64,000 bases of DNA from Isosphaeraceae bacterium (GTDB lineage Bacteria; Planctomycetota; Planctomycetia; Isosphaerales; Isosphaeraceae): positions 1-64,000 of the forward strand of contig JARLIH010000414.1 in the NCBI GenBank assembly GCA_031291845.1, given 5' to 3'. The position numbers and the translations under genes were made by a program. Position 1 is the stretch's first letter, and the number at the start of each line of letters is the position of its first letter. The notes beneath the pieces are model-generated. The model ran no database searches. It was not told the origin of the DNA and saw only the letters and a program-made list of their open reading frames with translations. Positions 37,388-46,535 of this stretch are shown here, in pieces.

Positions 37388-37413
37388 CTTTGCTCGATTT
37401 CGCGGACCGGCCG

Positions 37414-40341
37414 TTACTTGGTGAGGGCCACCTGAACGCCGTTCTGCAGGATCGCCGTGAACGTCGCGATCATATTCGCGGACATCTGCGCGTCCGTGCC
37501 GGTAATGACCTGGTTCGACGCGAGCGGCGTCGATGTACTGCTTTGTGTGCCGGCATAGTATTGCATGGTCTGCAAGGTTTGTAGCGCGCTCGAGGCGTTC
37601 GGACCCTGGAACACCGGGCCGAAGCCGACGGCGTACAACCGGAAGGGGTTCCGCGTCGTGCTGTAGGTGGACGACAACTGCTGCACGAGCGAATACACCT
37701 GGTTCAATACCGTGGAGTCGTTGATGTTCGTCGCGTTGATCGAGGGGTATTCGCTACCATTAGGGCTATTCATATTGTATCGGATCTTATAATAGCTATA
37801 AGTTCCATTACTCACCAGGCTGGCGGTCGCCGAGCAGTTCGCCAGGCCGTCGGTCTCGAAGATCACGACCTTCTGCGCTCCCTTGCGTCCCATGCCGCCC
37901 GCCATGCCGGTGGGGAAATTGATGGGGGACGACGAGGCGTACGATCGGAGCGTCGTATCCGTCGGCGAGGTGGTGGCGAACTGGTTGTAGCTGAGCATCA
38001 GGGCCATCGCGAAGCAGGTGTCTCCATCCGCGCGGGGCGCGTCCACGAAGTTGGCCGAGGGGACCGCGCCCGTGGCGGGGTCGGGGTCGTACGGTGTGAT
38101 CTCGGTGTTGTTCGCGGAACCGTCGGCGTTGATCGTGGAGAAGGGGAACAAGAGTGCGGACGACGCGTAGTCGTAGTTCGTTCCGAGCGGGCAACTCACG
38201 CAATTGAAACGCCCGCTAGTTCCGTTTACCGCCGAGCGAGGCCAACTATAAGGTACGATGGTGACCCAGTCGTTGGGGTGGTTGTTCTGCATGGTGTCCA
38301 CGGCGGCCATGTAAGCTTCCTTCGCCGTGTAGAGTGGCGCTTCGTAACTGTCGCCGGGCTGCATGAAGAAGTAGTTCGAGACGTTCGAATCAAGGTTGTA
38401 GTTCTGCATGTAATCGACCATGGCCATCGGCCCGAACCAGTACCGCGAGAGCGGTCGGGCCGGGTTGTCCGAATAGGTCATGTACTGCGTTGGTGAAGCG
38501 GGGGGCGCGGTGATGCTAGTTGTCCCCCACTTGAAATCGCTGCCATAGCCCGCCATCCCGCTGATGTCCTGGTACACGCCCGCGGATGTCTGGCGGAAGC
38601 CGAGCACGTAGTCGATGAACTCGACCCAGAAACGCTGGTCCGTGCTCCCGTAGCTCGGCCAAGATCCGGTGATCGCGGTGGGGATCGAGCCGTAGTACTT
38701 GATGCGGCCCGCGCGCAGTTGCTGCGGAAAGGGGTTCGGCCCCGTTGTGATCCAGCGCAAGATCTCGTTGTAATTGATCGTGTATGTCGAACCTCCCGGC
38801 AGGTTCAACGACCCGTTCGAATTGAACAGCTTGGTGTTGTCGTTCTGCCCGAAGAACCGCATCCGCCAGTCGCAAGGGGTCGTGCCGAGGTTGTCGACCA
38901 CGTAGTTCCACGAATAGAGCCGCATAATCTGCTGGTATTGCGCATCGGTGGTCTTGAGCAGGCGGCTCCCGCCGGGAATGTAGACTTTCGAGGTTAAGTA
39001 ACTGCTCAGCGAACTGCCGCCGTCGTTGGGCCACGGCCAGGCGTGGCTCCCCGTCGTGGCGTTGGAATTATAAACACCGAGCAAGGCCGTTCCCTTGGTC
39101 CCGCTGAAATCGCCGGTTTTTGAGGTTGGACTCCCGGTAAACCCGAAGTCGAGCAGGAACTGCCCAATCTGGGTCGAATCGTTTGCGGTCGTAAGCGGCT
39201 CCCGAGGGTCCGGCGGCCAGACGAAGAACGTCACCCCGTAGTAGGCGGGTCCCTGCGTGTAGCCGTAGAACGGCGCATTCGTATAGCTGCTCTGCCCCAC
39301 CGCTGCATTCGTCAACGTGCCAGCCGTATAGTTCGAATAGCCGTCGAGCTCCCACGACGCGTTCCTCGCGGTGCTCCCCAAGACGTCCTTCACGCTCGTC
39401 GCGTAGTTCGAGGTGCTCCCCTTGACGAACAAGGGGACGTCTCCGCCCGGCGTCGTGGTGTAGGACGTCGGCGGCAAGACCGGCGTCCCCGTCGTCGGCG
39501 CCGACCAGCTCGTCCCTCCGTTCGTGCCCGTGTACGAATCGAACGCGCGAACCAATGTGGTTGCATAAGCAGAATTTTGATAGAAATTATTAATATAAGT
39601 TAATGAATATGACGTGTTTGCTGCGGTGGTATTGCTCGGTGAGATTGTATAGCTGCTACTGGCCGAAGTTTGGTTCGTGCTGGGACCTTGCATATTGGCG
39701 CTTGCCGACGAGTAGTGGCCGAACGTCGGCACGAGGCTGTCGGGGTTATTGGAGCTGCGCGAAGTGGTGTAAAAGTCGAACCCCATGCAGGTACCCATGC
39801 GCATGGAGCCGGAAAGGTCGAGCGCCAGCGCGATGTCGCGCGGGCGGTGTACGGCCTGGGCGGATGCCGTTACGTTCGGCAAGAGCTGCGTCCCGAAGAC
39901 TTTGCTGAACCCACCCGGGATGCTGGTCGACGTGACGGTGGCCGCGACGGCGGTGGTCGGCACGCCGGTGGTCGGCGGGAAATTTGCGCTGAACGTCTGC
40001 GTGGACTGGTTGTAGTCGTATGAGCCGTACGTGAGTTGCAGTTGCGACGAAGCGATCGTCTGCCCCAGGATCGAGTTATAGCTCAAGATGTTCTGGGCGT
40101 TGGTGGTCGCCGTGCTCTGGTTGTAGTTCCCCGTTGCACTGCCGTTCACGGTCCGCGCGGCGGTCAGAGCGGCGAGGTCAGCCGCCTGCTGCGCCTGGGT
40201 CTTGGCGATCGCTAACATTCCCACGTCAATCGCCAGTGCCAGAAAGCCGGCCATGGCGACGATCATGAGCGCCAGCGCGGGAAGGACGGTCCCCCGGCGC
40301 CGCCAGGGACGCCCTGCGTGCGGTCGAGTCGACGGGATCAT
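37414..40341 (-). CDS. Large TadG-like pilus-associated protein with a vWA domain
   Basis: A 975-residue protein. The start at 40341 (MIPSTRPHAGRPWRRRGTVL) has AGGTGG about eight bases upstream; a GTG 23 codons earlier is possible. The N-terminal PALALMIVAMAGFLALAIDV and the helix AKTQAQQAADLAALTAARTV are the TadE/TadG N-terminal domain that inserts in the membrane. The vWA MIDAS motif DLSGSM lies near residue 170 and KVVIFETDGLANC near residue 830. Between them is a very long Ser/Thr/Asn/Tyr-rich insert. TadG proteins are part of Flp-type pilus systems. No other tad gene is adjacent. Confidence 0.85.
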   Translation of the reverse strand: MIPSTRPHAGRPWRRRGTVLPALALMIVAMAGFLALAIDVGMLAIAKTQAQQAADLAALTAARTVNGSATGNYNQSTATTNAQNILSYNSILGQTIASSQLQLTYGSYDYNQSTQTFSANFPPTTGVPTTAVAATVTSTSIPGGFSKVFGTQLLPNVTASAQAVHRPRDIALALDLSGSMRMGTCMGFDFYTTSRSSNNPDSLVPTFGHYSSASANMQGPSTNQTSASSSYTISPSNTTAANTSYSLTYINNFYQNSAYATTLVRAFDSYTGTNGGTSWSAPTTGTPVLPPTSYTTTPGGDVPLFVKGSTSNYATSVKDVLGSTARNASWELDGYSNYTAGTLTNAAVGQSSYTNAPFYGYTQGPAYYGVTFFVWPPDPREPLTTANDSTQIGQFLLDFGFTGSPTSKTGDFSGTKGTALLGVYNSNATTGSHAWPWPNDGGSSLSSYLTSKVYIPGGSRLLKTTDAQYQQIMRLYSWNYVVDNLGTTPCDWRMRFFGQNDNTKLFNSNGSLNLPGGSTYTINYNEILRWITTGPNPFPQQLRAGRIKYYGSIPTAITGSWPSYGSTDQRFWVEFIDYVLGFRQTSAGVYQDISGMAGYGSDFKWGTTSITAPPASPTQYMTYSDNPARPLSRYWFGPMAMVDYMQNYNLDSNVSNYFFMQPGDSYEAPLYTAKEAYMAAVDTMQNNHPNDWVTIVPYSWPRSAVNGTSGRFNCVSCPLGTNYDYASSALLFPFSTINADGSANNTEITPYDPDPATGAVPSANFVDAPRADGDTCFAMALMLSYNQFATTSPTDTTLRSYASSSPINFPTGMAGGMGRKGAQKVVIFETDGLANCSATASLVSNGTYSYYKIRYNMNSPNGSEYPSINATNINDSTVLNQVYSLVQQLSSTYSTTRNPFRLYAVGFGPVFQGPNASSALQTLQTMQYYAGTQSSTSTPLASNQVITGTDAQMSANMIATFTAILQNGVQVALTK

Positions 40342-40750
40342 GGTTGGGTCCACCTGTGGCGAGTCAATCTGCGAGGTGCTTTGGTCGGCGTTTTCCAAGG
40401 CGTCAAACACAACATTGGTCCAGTTCTCCTTCGAGCTGTCCCCAAACGCTTTGGTACACTTTATGTAAAGGACTAGGTTGCGTTCGCGCGATCGTCAAAC
40501 TCGGGATCGCTCGGCGATGGGCCTGTTCCACGGTCGCCCAGGTGCCACGCAGTCTCCTCAAAATCATTGGCACTAAGATGTTGGGGAGCGCAAGCACATG
40601 GATCGTGCCGCGCGTCACCTTGGGGGGCGAGTTGCTGCCGGGCCTTAGCGCGGGTGTTGTCGGGGACGGACGCGTTCGCTTTGAGGCCCAATGAGCGTTC
40701 GTGCGTCTTCTGGGGAGAGGCCAATCGGTCCGTGGCGGCGGAGGGGACCG
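40342..40750. other. Intergenic region, probable TadG-like promoter
   Basis: About 410 bp between the TadG-like start and the proA stop, both leftward. An A/T-rich patch near 40450-40480 (ACTTTATGTAAAGGACTAG) is the best candidate promoter zone. No gene is supported. Confidence 0.4.
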
Positions 40751-42025
40751 TTAGGCGCGCACGTGGCCGTCGCCGTAGACAACCCACTTGGTCGTCGTGA
40801 GCTCGCGCAAGCCGCAGGGACCCCGGGCGTGGAACTTGTCGGTGCTGATACCGATCTCGGCCCCCAGGCCGAGCTGGCCGCCGTCGTTGAAGCGGGTGCT
40901 GGCGTTGACCATCACGGCCGAGCTGTCCACTTCGGCGACGAACTGGCGAGCCGCCGCGAGGTCGCGCGTGACGATCGCCTCGGTGTGTCCCGATCCGTGC
41001 CGCGTGATGTGCGCGATCGCGGCGTCGAGTGAGTCGACGACCCGGACGGCCAGGATCTTGTCGAGGAACTCGGTATCCCAGTCGCTCGGCTGCGCGGGGA
41101 CCATCCCGGGGACGAGCGCGCGGCTCGCGTCGTCGCCGCGCAATTCGACACCCGCTGCATGCAATGCGTCAGCCATGACGGGAAGGATGGTGCTGGCGGC
41201 GTCCCCGTGGACGAGGAGCGTCTCTGCGGCATTGCAGACGCCCGGGCGCTGAACTTTCGCATTGACAACGATCCGCACGGCCATGTCCGCGTCGGCCGAG
41301 GCGTCGACGTAGACGTGGCAATTGCCCTGATAGTGCTTGAGCACCGGCATGCGGGCTTCTTCGGCCACTCGCCGGATGAGGCCCTCGCCGCCGCGGGGGA
41401 TCGCCAGGTCGATGAGCTCCGGGAGGCGGAGCAGGTAGCCGACGGCCGCGCGGTCGGTGGTCGGCACGAGCTGGACGGCCTCGGCGGGGAGCCCTGCTGG
41501 CTCGAGGGCGTCAGCCAGCACGCGGTGGAGCGCGCGGTTGGAGTGAATCGCCTCCTTGCCGCCGCGGAGGATCGCGGCGTTGCCGCTCTTGACGCACAAG
41601 GCGGCGGCGTCGAGCGTGACGTTCGGGCGGCTCTCGTAGATCATGAAGATGACGCCGAGCGGCACGCGGACCTGCGTGACCTCGAGCCCGTTGGGACGAT
41701 GACTCGACGTCACGACCTCGCCGATGGGGTCCGGCAGGGCGGCGACTTCGAGCAGGCCCCGGGCCGCCTCGTCCAGTCGTTTGGGGTTGAGGGTCAGGCG
41801 GTCGATCGCCGCGGCGTTCAGGCCGTACTCCGGGGCGGCGGCTACGTCGCGCGCATTGGCTTCCAGGACCTCCTCGGTCCGGTCCCTGAGTGCGTCGGCG
41901 GAGCGCCGAAGCCAGTCATTCTTGGCCTGCCCGCGGACGACGGCCAACGCTCTCGCAGCCCGCTTCGCGCGGTCCGCCAGGGCGTTACATTCGGCCTGAA
42001 GGTCGTTTTCGATCAAATGGATCAT
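40751..42025 (-). CDS. proA: Gamma-glutamyl phosphate reductase
   Basis: ProA reduces gamma-glutamyl phosphate to glutamate semialdehyde in proline synthesis. The 424-residue product has [40 protein letters not shown], the catalytic cysteine in [16 protein letters not shown] and [20 protein letters not shown]. It is the last gene of a leftward operon, 6 bp after folP. proB is not in the window. Confidence 0.97.
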   Translation of the reverse strand: MIHLIENDLQAECNALADRAKRAARALAVVRGQAKNDWLRRSADALRDRTEEVLEANARDVAAAPEYGLNAAAIDRLTLNPKRLDEAARGLLEVAALPDPIGEVVTSSHRPNGLEVTQVRVPLGVIFMIYESRPNVTLDAAALCVKSGNAAILRGGKEAIHSNRALHRVLADALEPAGLPAEAVQLVPTTDRAAVGYLLRLPELIDLAIPRGGEGLIRRVAEEARMPVLKHYQGNCHVYVDASADADMAVRIVVNAKVQRPGVCNAAETLLVHGDAASTILPVMADALHAAGVELRGDDASRALVPGMVPAQPSDWDTEFLDKILAVRVVDSLDAAIAHITRHGSGHTEAIVTRDLAAARQFVAEVDSSAVMVNASTRFNDGGQLGLGAEIGISTDKFHARGPCGLRELTTTKWVVYGDGHVRA

Positions 42026-42031
42026 CGTGTC

Positions 42032-42871
42032 TCAATTCCAGCCACGTATCGCCGTCCAAACCTTGATCGCATCGGCCATCGGTCCGACGTCGTGGACCCG
42101 GACGACGTTCGCGCCCTGAACGCAGGCCGCCAGACTTGCCGCGACCGAGGCCGCCGCGCGCTGGCCGACCGGGCGACCGGTCATGCCCCCCAGGAATCCT
42201 TTGCGCGAGAGACCCACCAGCAGCGTGCATCCCAGCGTGGCAAATTGCTCCAGGTTCCGCAAGAGTTCCAGGTTGTGCGTGGCGGTCTTGCCGAAGCCGA
42301 CGCCCGGATCGACGGCGATCCGGGAGCGCGGAATGCCTCGGGCTTCGGCCCACTCGATACGCCGCGACAGGTAGTCTCGGACCTCGCGCACGACGTCGTC
42401 ATACAAGGGATCGTTTTGCATCGTGCGCGGTTCGCCCCGCATGTGCATCAGGACGACGCCGGCTCCCGCGTCGCGTACGACGCGCTCGATCGCCGGGTCA
42501 GCGGACAGAGCCGTGATGTCATTGACGATCGAAGCGCCGGCCGCGAGGGCTTGGCGGGCGACCTCGGCCTTGGTCGTATCGACCGAGATCGGGATCGGAA
42601 CTCGAGGAGCAAGCGCGGCGACGACCGGGATGACGCGCTGGAGTTCCTCCTCGAGGGAAATCGGCGAGGCCCCCGGGCGGCTCGACTCGCCACCGATGTC
42701 GAGCAAGTCCGCGCCGTCCTCGACCATTGCCAGGGCGCGGGCGAACGCGTGCTCGACCGACAGAGTCTCGCCGCCGTCGGAGAAGCTGTCAGGCGTGACG
42801 TTGAGGATCCCCATGACGGCGGGCGTCCGGCCGTTGGCCAGCAGCCGTCCCCGTGCCTCCCAGCGGCTCAT
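42032..42871 (-). CDS. folP: Dihydropteroate synthase
   Basis: FolP joins p-aminobenzoate to the pterin diphosphate in folate synthesis. The 279-residue product has VMGILNVTPDSFSDGGETLS, LLDIGGESSRPGA, PISVDTTKAEVARQALAAGA, VVLMHMRGEPRTMQNDP and VDPGVGFGKTATHNLELL. The end VRVHDVGPMADAIKVWTAIR is typical. It lies 30 bp after the LptE-like gene and 6 bp before proA. Confidence 0.97.
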   Translation of the reverse strand: MSRWEARGRLLANGRTPAVMGILNVTPDSFSDGGETLSVEHAFARALAMVEDGADLLDIGGESSRPGASPISLEEELQRVIPVVAALAPRVPIPISVDTTKAEVARQALAAGASIVNDITALSADPAIERVVRDAGAGVVLMHMRGEPRTMQNDPLYDDVVREVRDYLSRRIEWAEARGIPRSRIAVDPGVGFGKTATHNLELLRNLEQFATLGCTLLVGLSRKGFLGGMTGRPVGQRAAASVAASLAACVQGANVVRVHDVGPMADAIKVWTAIRGWN

Positions 42872-42901
42872 GGTGCGCTACCTCGTCTTGCGTCGCAGGC
42901 G

Positions 42902-43444
42902 TCAGTCGCCCTTGATGTTGCGTTGCCAGGGCGCTTCCATCATATCGACGATCTGCGTCGCGATGTTCTGGCACGTTCGGTAAAAGGCGGTTTCCGTCGT
43001 CTCGCCGATTTCGGGGGCGAAGTTCGAGACTTCCGTGACCACGGTCGGCCCGCGCTTCTTTTCGTCCTCGGTCGGGGGGTTGCGCGTCCAGGTGACGGAC
43101 ACGGTGAGTGAGGAAGTGAGCTGCCGCGGGAGGTTGTCCGGGTTTTCCACGATGGTGTTCTTGTCGGAGGACTGAATGACTCCTTGGAGGATCGTATCGG
43201 CTCCCTCGGGGCTGCTCACGACCTTGTAGGGGGTACGCCGCTCGATCTCTTTCATGAGGAGGTCGGTCAATTGGTAGTTGATGTCGCGCCGGAACGTCTG
43301 GCACCGGAAGATCGGTACGTAGACCGTCCGCACCGACTTATCGTAAGGCGCGCGGATGCTGTACCCGCAGCCGGGCACCAGAGCGAGCAACGCGGCCAGC
43401 GCGAGTACCGCGGTTGGTGCGCCGAGCCTTCGATCCGTTCGCAT
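42902..43444 (-). CDS. LptE-like outer-membrane assembly lipoprotein
   Basis: A 180-residue predicted lipoprotein. The signal MRTDRRLGAPTAVLALAALL ends in LVPGCGYS, and CGYSIRAPY is the usual start of LptE (RlpB) proteins, which plug the LptD lipopolysaccharide translocon. Strands VRTVYVPIFRCQTFRRDINY and the helix LTDLLMKEIERRTPYKVVSS follow the family pattern. The N-terminal motif is convincing but the rest is divergent. It lies between a TPR lipoprotein gene and folP, in keeping with an envelope role. Confidence 0.78.
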   Translation of the reverse strand: MRTDRRLGAPTAVLALAALLALVPGCGYSIRAPYDKSVRTVYVPIFRCQTFRRDINYQLTDLLMKEIERRTPYKVVSSPEGADTILQGVIQSSDKNTIVENPDNLPRQLTSSLTVSVTWTRNPPTEDEKKRGPTVVTEVSNFAPEIGETTETAFYRTCQNIATQIVDMMEAPWQRNIKGD

Positions 43445-43508
43445 GGAACAGGCCTCCCTACCGTCAATCGAGAAGGGCGTGAAGCCCCGCGTCGCGCGGC
43501 CCCAACGG

Positions 43509-44861
43509 CTACATCATCCCCATGCCACCCATACCGCCGCCCATGCCACCCATGCCACCCATGCCACCCATGCCACCCATGCCACCACCCATGCCACCCA
43601 TGCCGCCCATACCACCCATACCGTTCGCGGCGGAGAAGGGATCCATCCCGCCGGGGGAGGTGAAGATACGGCTCGGAAGCGACGGCGTGCGAGGCATCTT
43701 GGCGAGCGTGGCGAGCTCGGTCTTGGCCTTCGTCGCCCAGGGGCTTTTTGGCCAGCGCTGAGGGATTTTGCCGAAGTAGTATTCGGCCGAGGCGATCCTG
43801 CCGGTGCGTCGGTAGAACTCGCCGGCCTTATAGGTGCGTTCGGCGTCCTGGTCGTTGATGACGTCGAGGATGTGGTAGAGGTCTTCGTTGCCCGCGGTGC
43901 GGTCGGGGAACGCGTTCATTGTTTGCTTGATCCGTTCGCGGGCCTTCTCGAGCCCGTTGCCGTCGTATTCGGGCCCGATGTAGCCCTTGATGTGGGCATC
44001 AATCTCGGCGAGGTGGGCCCGCTGGAGGAAGGGGCTCTTGGGGTACTCGGTGATGAGCTGATTGTAGTACAGGGCGGCGAGCTCGTAGTCGACCGCCTTC
44101 ATGTGCATATCGCCGAGCATCATCGTGGCGTCGTCGGCGAGCGGGCCGGAGGGGTCGTGCTGGCGGACGTGCTCGAAGGCGACTTTGGCGTAACCCCAGG
44201 TGTCCAGCATCGGCCGGCGGCCATCGAAGCGCCCCTGCCAGGGGACCTGCTGTTCGGGCTTGAGGTCCGACGTGGACATCGCGAGCCAGGTCTGGCCGAT
44301 GGCGAATTCTCGCGCGACGAGCTTGTCGATGAAAACGCTGCCGGGGTAGTCGGCGAAGAGCTTCTCGTAGGCGTCGTTCGCGTAGACGAGCTTCCCTTCG
44401 AGGTAGTACGACTCGGCCAGATAGAATTGCGCCTTTTCGCCCCAGGACGATTTCGCGCGCTTCTTGGCGATGGTCTCGAAGGCCTTCTCGGCCTCGCGGT
44501 AGTTCTTTTGTTCGAACAGGGCGTAGGCGGCTTTGTATTCGGCTTCGGCCTCGGCGTTGGGCGACTCTTTGGGCGTCTCCATGCCGTTGGGCCCCTTGAT
44601 GAGGGGAAGCTTTTTCTCGGGGTCGTAGCTGGGGACGGCCCTGGGGGCGAACCAGCGCGCGAGGAAGATGCGGTCGTCGCCGGTTTCCTCCTTGGTCGGC
44701 GCTTTGGAGAGCGAGTCGTCCTTGGCGGTGCGCCAGGCACCGAACGGACCGCTCTGGCAGCCGCCGGCCAGCGGCGGGACGACCAGCGCCAGGGCCAGGA
44801 CGGCCGAGGGCCCCAGGGGAGGGCGGCGCTTGGCTTCAGGTTGCCGGTGCTCCGGGGCCAT
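43509..44861 (-). CDS. BamD-like TPR lipoprotein with Met/Gly repeat tail
   Basis: A 450-residue predicted outer-membrane lipoprotein. The start MAPEHRQPEAKRRPPLGPSA is 4 bp from the recO stop and has GGAGAG seven bases upstream. The lipobox is LAGGC. Helical repeats resembling BamD/YbgF include EAEYKAAYALFEQKNYREAE, SSWGEKAQFYLAESYYLEGK, and LAALYYNQLITEYPKSPFLQ. The last 35 residues are a run of MGG units encoded by a 9-bp tandem DNA repeat (43521-43623). It may belong to an outer-membrane assembly complex, with the LptE-like protein encoded next. Confidence 0.82.
   Translation of the reverse strand: MAPEHRQPEAKRRPPLGPSAVLALALVVPPLAGGCQSGPFGAWRTAKDDSLSKAPTKEETGDDRIFLARWFAPRAVPSYDPEKKLPLIKGPNGMETPKESPNAEAEAEYKAAYALFEQKNYREAEKAFETIAKKRAKSSWGEKAQFYLAESYYLEGKLVYANDAYEKLFADYPGSVFIDKLVAREFAIGQTWLAMSTSDLKPEQQVPWQGRFDGRRPMLDTWGYAKVAFEHVRQHDPSGPLADDATMMLGDMHMKAVDYELAALYYNQLITEYPKSPFLQRAHLAEIDAHIKGYIGPEYDGNGLEKARERIKQTMNAFPDRTAGNEDLYHILDVINDQDAERTYKAGEFYRRTGRIASAEYYFGKIPQRWPKSPWATKAKTELATLAKMPRTPSLPSRIFTSPGGMDPFSAANGMGGMGGMGGMGGGMGGMGGMGGMGGMGGGMGGMGMM
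43521..43623. repeat. Tandem 9-bp repeat encoding MGG units
   Basis: CATGCCACC and close variants repeat about ten times on the plus strand at the 3' end of the TPR lipoprotein gene. Unit number is likely to vary between strains by replication slippage, which would change the Met/Gly tail length without a frameshift. Confidence 0.85.
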
Positions 44862-44865
44862 CAAG

Positions 44866-45600
44866 TCACTCTCCGAGAAAGGGCAACATCCGGGGGCGAC
44901 GTCCCAGCAAGTGGCTGACCACTGCGGCCAAGGTGGCTCGAACGGGTCCCAGGGTCGCGGGGACCGCTTCGAGCTCCCGCCAGGCGCTGCCAGGACTGGC
45001 CAGCGCCCGCAACGCGTCGAGCGTCCGGCCCGAGAGCGTCGCGACGTGGGGCTGTCCGGGCCGGCAGGCCGGGCAGAGTACCCCGCCCGTGGCCAGACCG
45101 AACGCGACCGCCCCAGGGTCACCTTCCGGCTCGACGACCGCCCCGCAATGGGCGCAGATGTCGAGCGCCGGCATCAGCCCCAGTTCGCGCAGGCAGGCCA
45201 GCTCGAACCGGAAGACGCGCCGGGACCGTAAGGCCGGCTCGCCCAGATGCCGCAACGTGACCACGGCCGCATCGAACAGTTTTGGGTGCGGGTCGTGGAA
45301 GTCGGTCAGGTCCGTCAGCAGCTCGGCAACGTAGTAGCCGGCATACAGGGCCGCCAGGTCGCGGCGAAGGGACGCGAAGCGCTCGACCGGCGCGGCCTCG
45401 GTTACGAGGTCCAACGCCTCCGACGCCTTGTGCAGCCACACGATATCGGAAACCCCCAGCAGGTCAAGCCCACCCTGGAGCGGCGACTTCAGCCGCCGCG
45501 CCCCTTTGGCCAGCGCTGAGACCTTGCCCAGCTCGCGGGTGAACAGCGTCACCACCGAGCTGGTCTCGAACACGTCGACCGACCTGACCACAAGGGCCAT
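44866..45600 (-). CDS. recO: DNA repair protein RecO
   Basis: RecO binds single-stranded DNA and helps load RecA with RecR. The 244-residue product starts MALVVRSVDVFETSSVVTLF; a GTG six codons upstream is possible. The OB-fold N-terminus is GKVSALAKGARRLKSPLQGG, and the zinc site CAHCGAVVEPEG followed by LCPACRPGQ is present. It is the first gene of a leftward operon with a TPR lipoprotein, LptE-like, folP and proA genes. recR is at 1755-2360. Confidence 0.93.
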   Translation of the reverse strand: MALVVRSVDVFETSSVVTLFTRELGKVSALAKGARRLKSPLQGGLDLLGVSDIVWLHKASEALDLVTEAAPVERFASLRRDLAALYAGYYVAELLTDLTDFHDPHPKLFDAAVVTLRHLGEPALRSRRVFRFELACLRELGLMPALDICAHCGAVVEPEGDPGAVAFGLATGGVLCPACRPGQPHVATLSGRTLDALRALASPGSAWRELEAVPATLGPVRATLAAVVSHLLGRRPRMLPFLGE

Positions 45601-45643
45601 CGAACGAACCGCGGGCACGGCGGGAGTCCTCGCGAACCTACGC

Positions 45644-46387
45644 TCAGGCCCCGGGCTGGGCCGGGGTTTGAAGCCGGGCGACGAACGCGGCGTGCTCGGG
45701 CGAGGCCAGTCCTTGCTGCACCGCCCGCGCCACGCCGGCGCGGTCTCCGCGGATCAGCGCGGCGGGATCGAGCCAGAGGCCGGGAAAGACCTCGCTTCGA
45801 AAGATCCCGCCGTCGCCCGACGGCAGGCGCTCGTATCGTCCCTCGCGCAGGACGAACCAGTCGACGGCTTGGTCACGGACGCGCCACACGACGTACTCGC
45901 GAACGCCGTTGCGCCGGTAGACGTGCAGCTTGTCGTGCAGGTCGTAGCTCACGCTGCTCGGCGCGACCTCGGCGACCAACTCGGGAGCGTTTTCGATACA
46001 CTCATCCGGCGCAATGCGCGCCTGGCCGCCCAGCTCGGGCAGGAGGTACAAGAAGGCGTCCGGCTGCGGCATGTTGTCCAGGTCGAGCCGTAACGATGAA
46101 TTGTCACCCCCTTCGACGACCGGAGTCGCAGTCCAGTACTGGCCGAGCCAGGAAATGAGATGAAAGTGCGGCTTGCCATGATGCTCATGCGACACGGGTG
46201 AGCCCACGTACACGACTCCCTCAATAAGTTCCGCCTTTTTCAGGTCGGGCATCGCGTCGTAGCGCCGTTCGAACTCGGCGCGCGTCAGACGATCGCCGTT
46301 TTCCAGTCGGGGGAGATCCCGGTGTGCGGGGCGCTGGAGCTCGGTGGGAACCTCATGCTCGGTGAACTCTTTTGTGACCGTCGCCAT
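45644..46387 (-). CDS. Uma2 family endonuclease-like protein
   Basis: A 247-residue protein of the Uma2 (DUF820) family, a PD-(D/E)XK nuclease fold common in cyanobacteria and planctomycetes. Conserved features are [58 protein letters not shown] and [14 protein letters not shown]; the Glu, Asp and Glu-x-Ala residues of the active site are present. The gene is single, 43 bp before recO. The family function is unclear. Confidence 0.92.
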   Translation of the reverse strand: MATVTKEFTEHEVPTELQRPAHRDLPRLENGDRLTRAEFERRYDAMPDLKKAELIEGVVYVGSPVSHEHHGKPHFHLISWLGQYWTATPVVEGGDNSSLRLDLDNMPQPDAFLYLLPELGGQARIAPDECIENAPELVAEVAPSSVSYDLHDKLHVYRRNGVREYVVWRVRDQAVDWFVLREGRYERLPSGDGGIFRSEVFPGLWLDPAALIRGDRAGVARAVQQGLASPEHAAFVARLQTPAQPGA

Positions 46388-46535
46388 GATAGGGTCATCT
46401 CCTGCGCGAGATTGGGTTCCTTCTCATTATCACCGATCGCGCGAATGGGCGGGAGGCGATTCATCGGATCGACAGGCGACTGCGCAGACGCGTCTGGGGC
46501 GATGCCCAGCTCTCGACCTTCGGGCATGCGATCGG

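Noticed and set aside
41159-43111. A 650-codon rightward open frame
   Set aside because: It is antisense to proA, folP and lptE-like genes, which have clear family motifs. Long antisense frames are expected in high-GC DNA.
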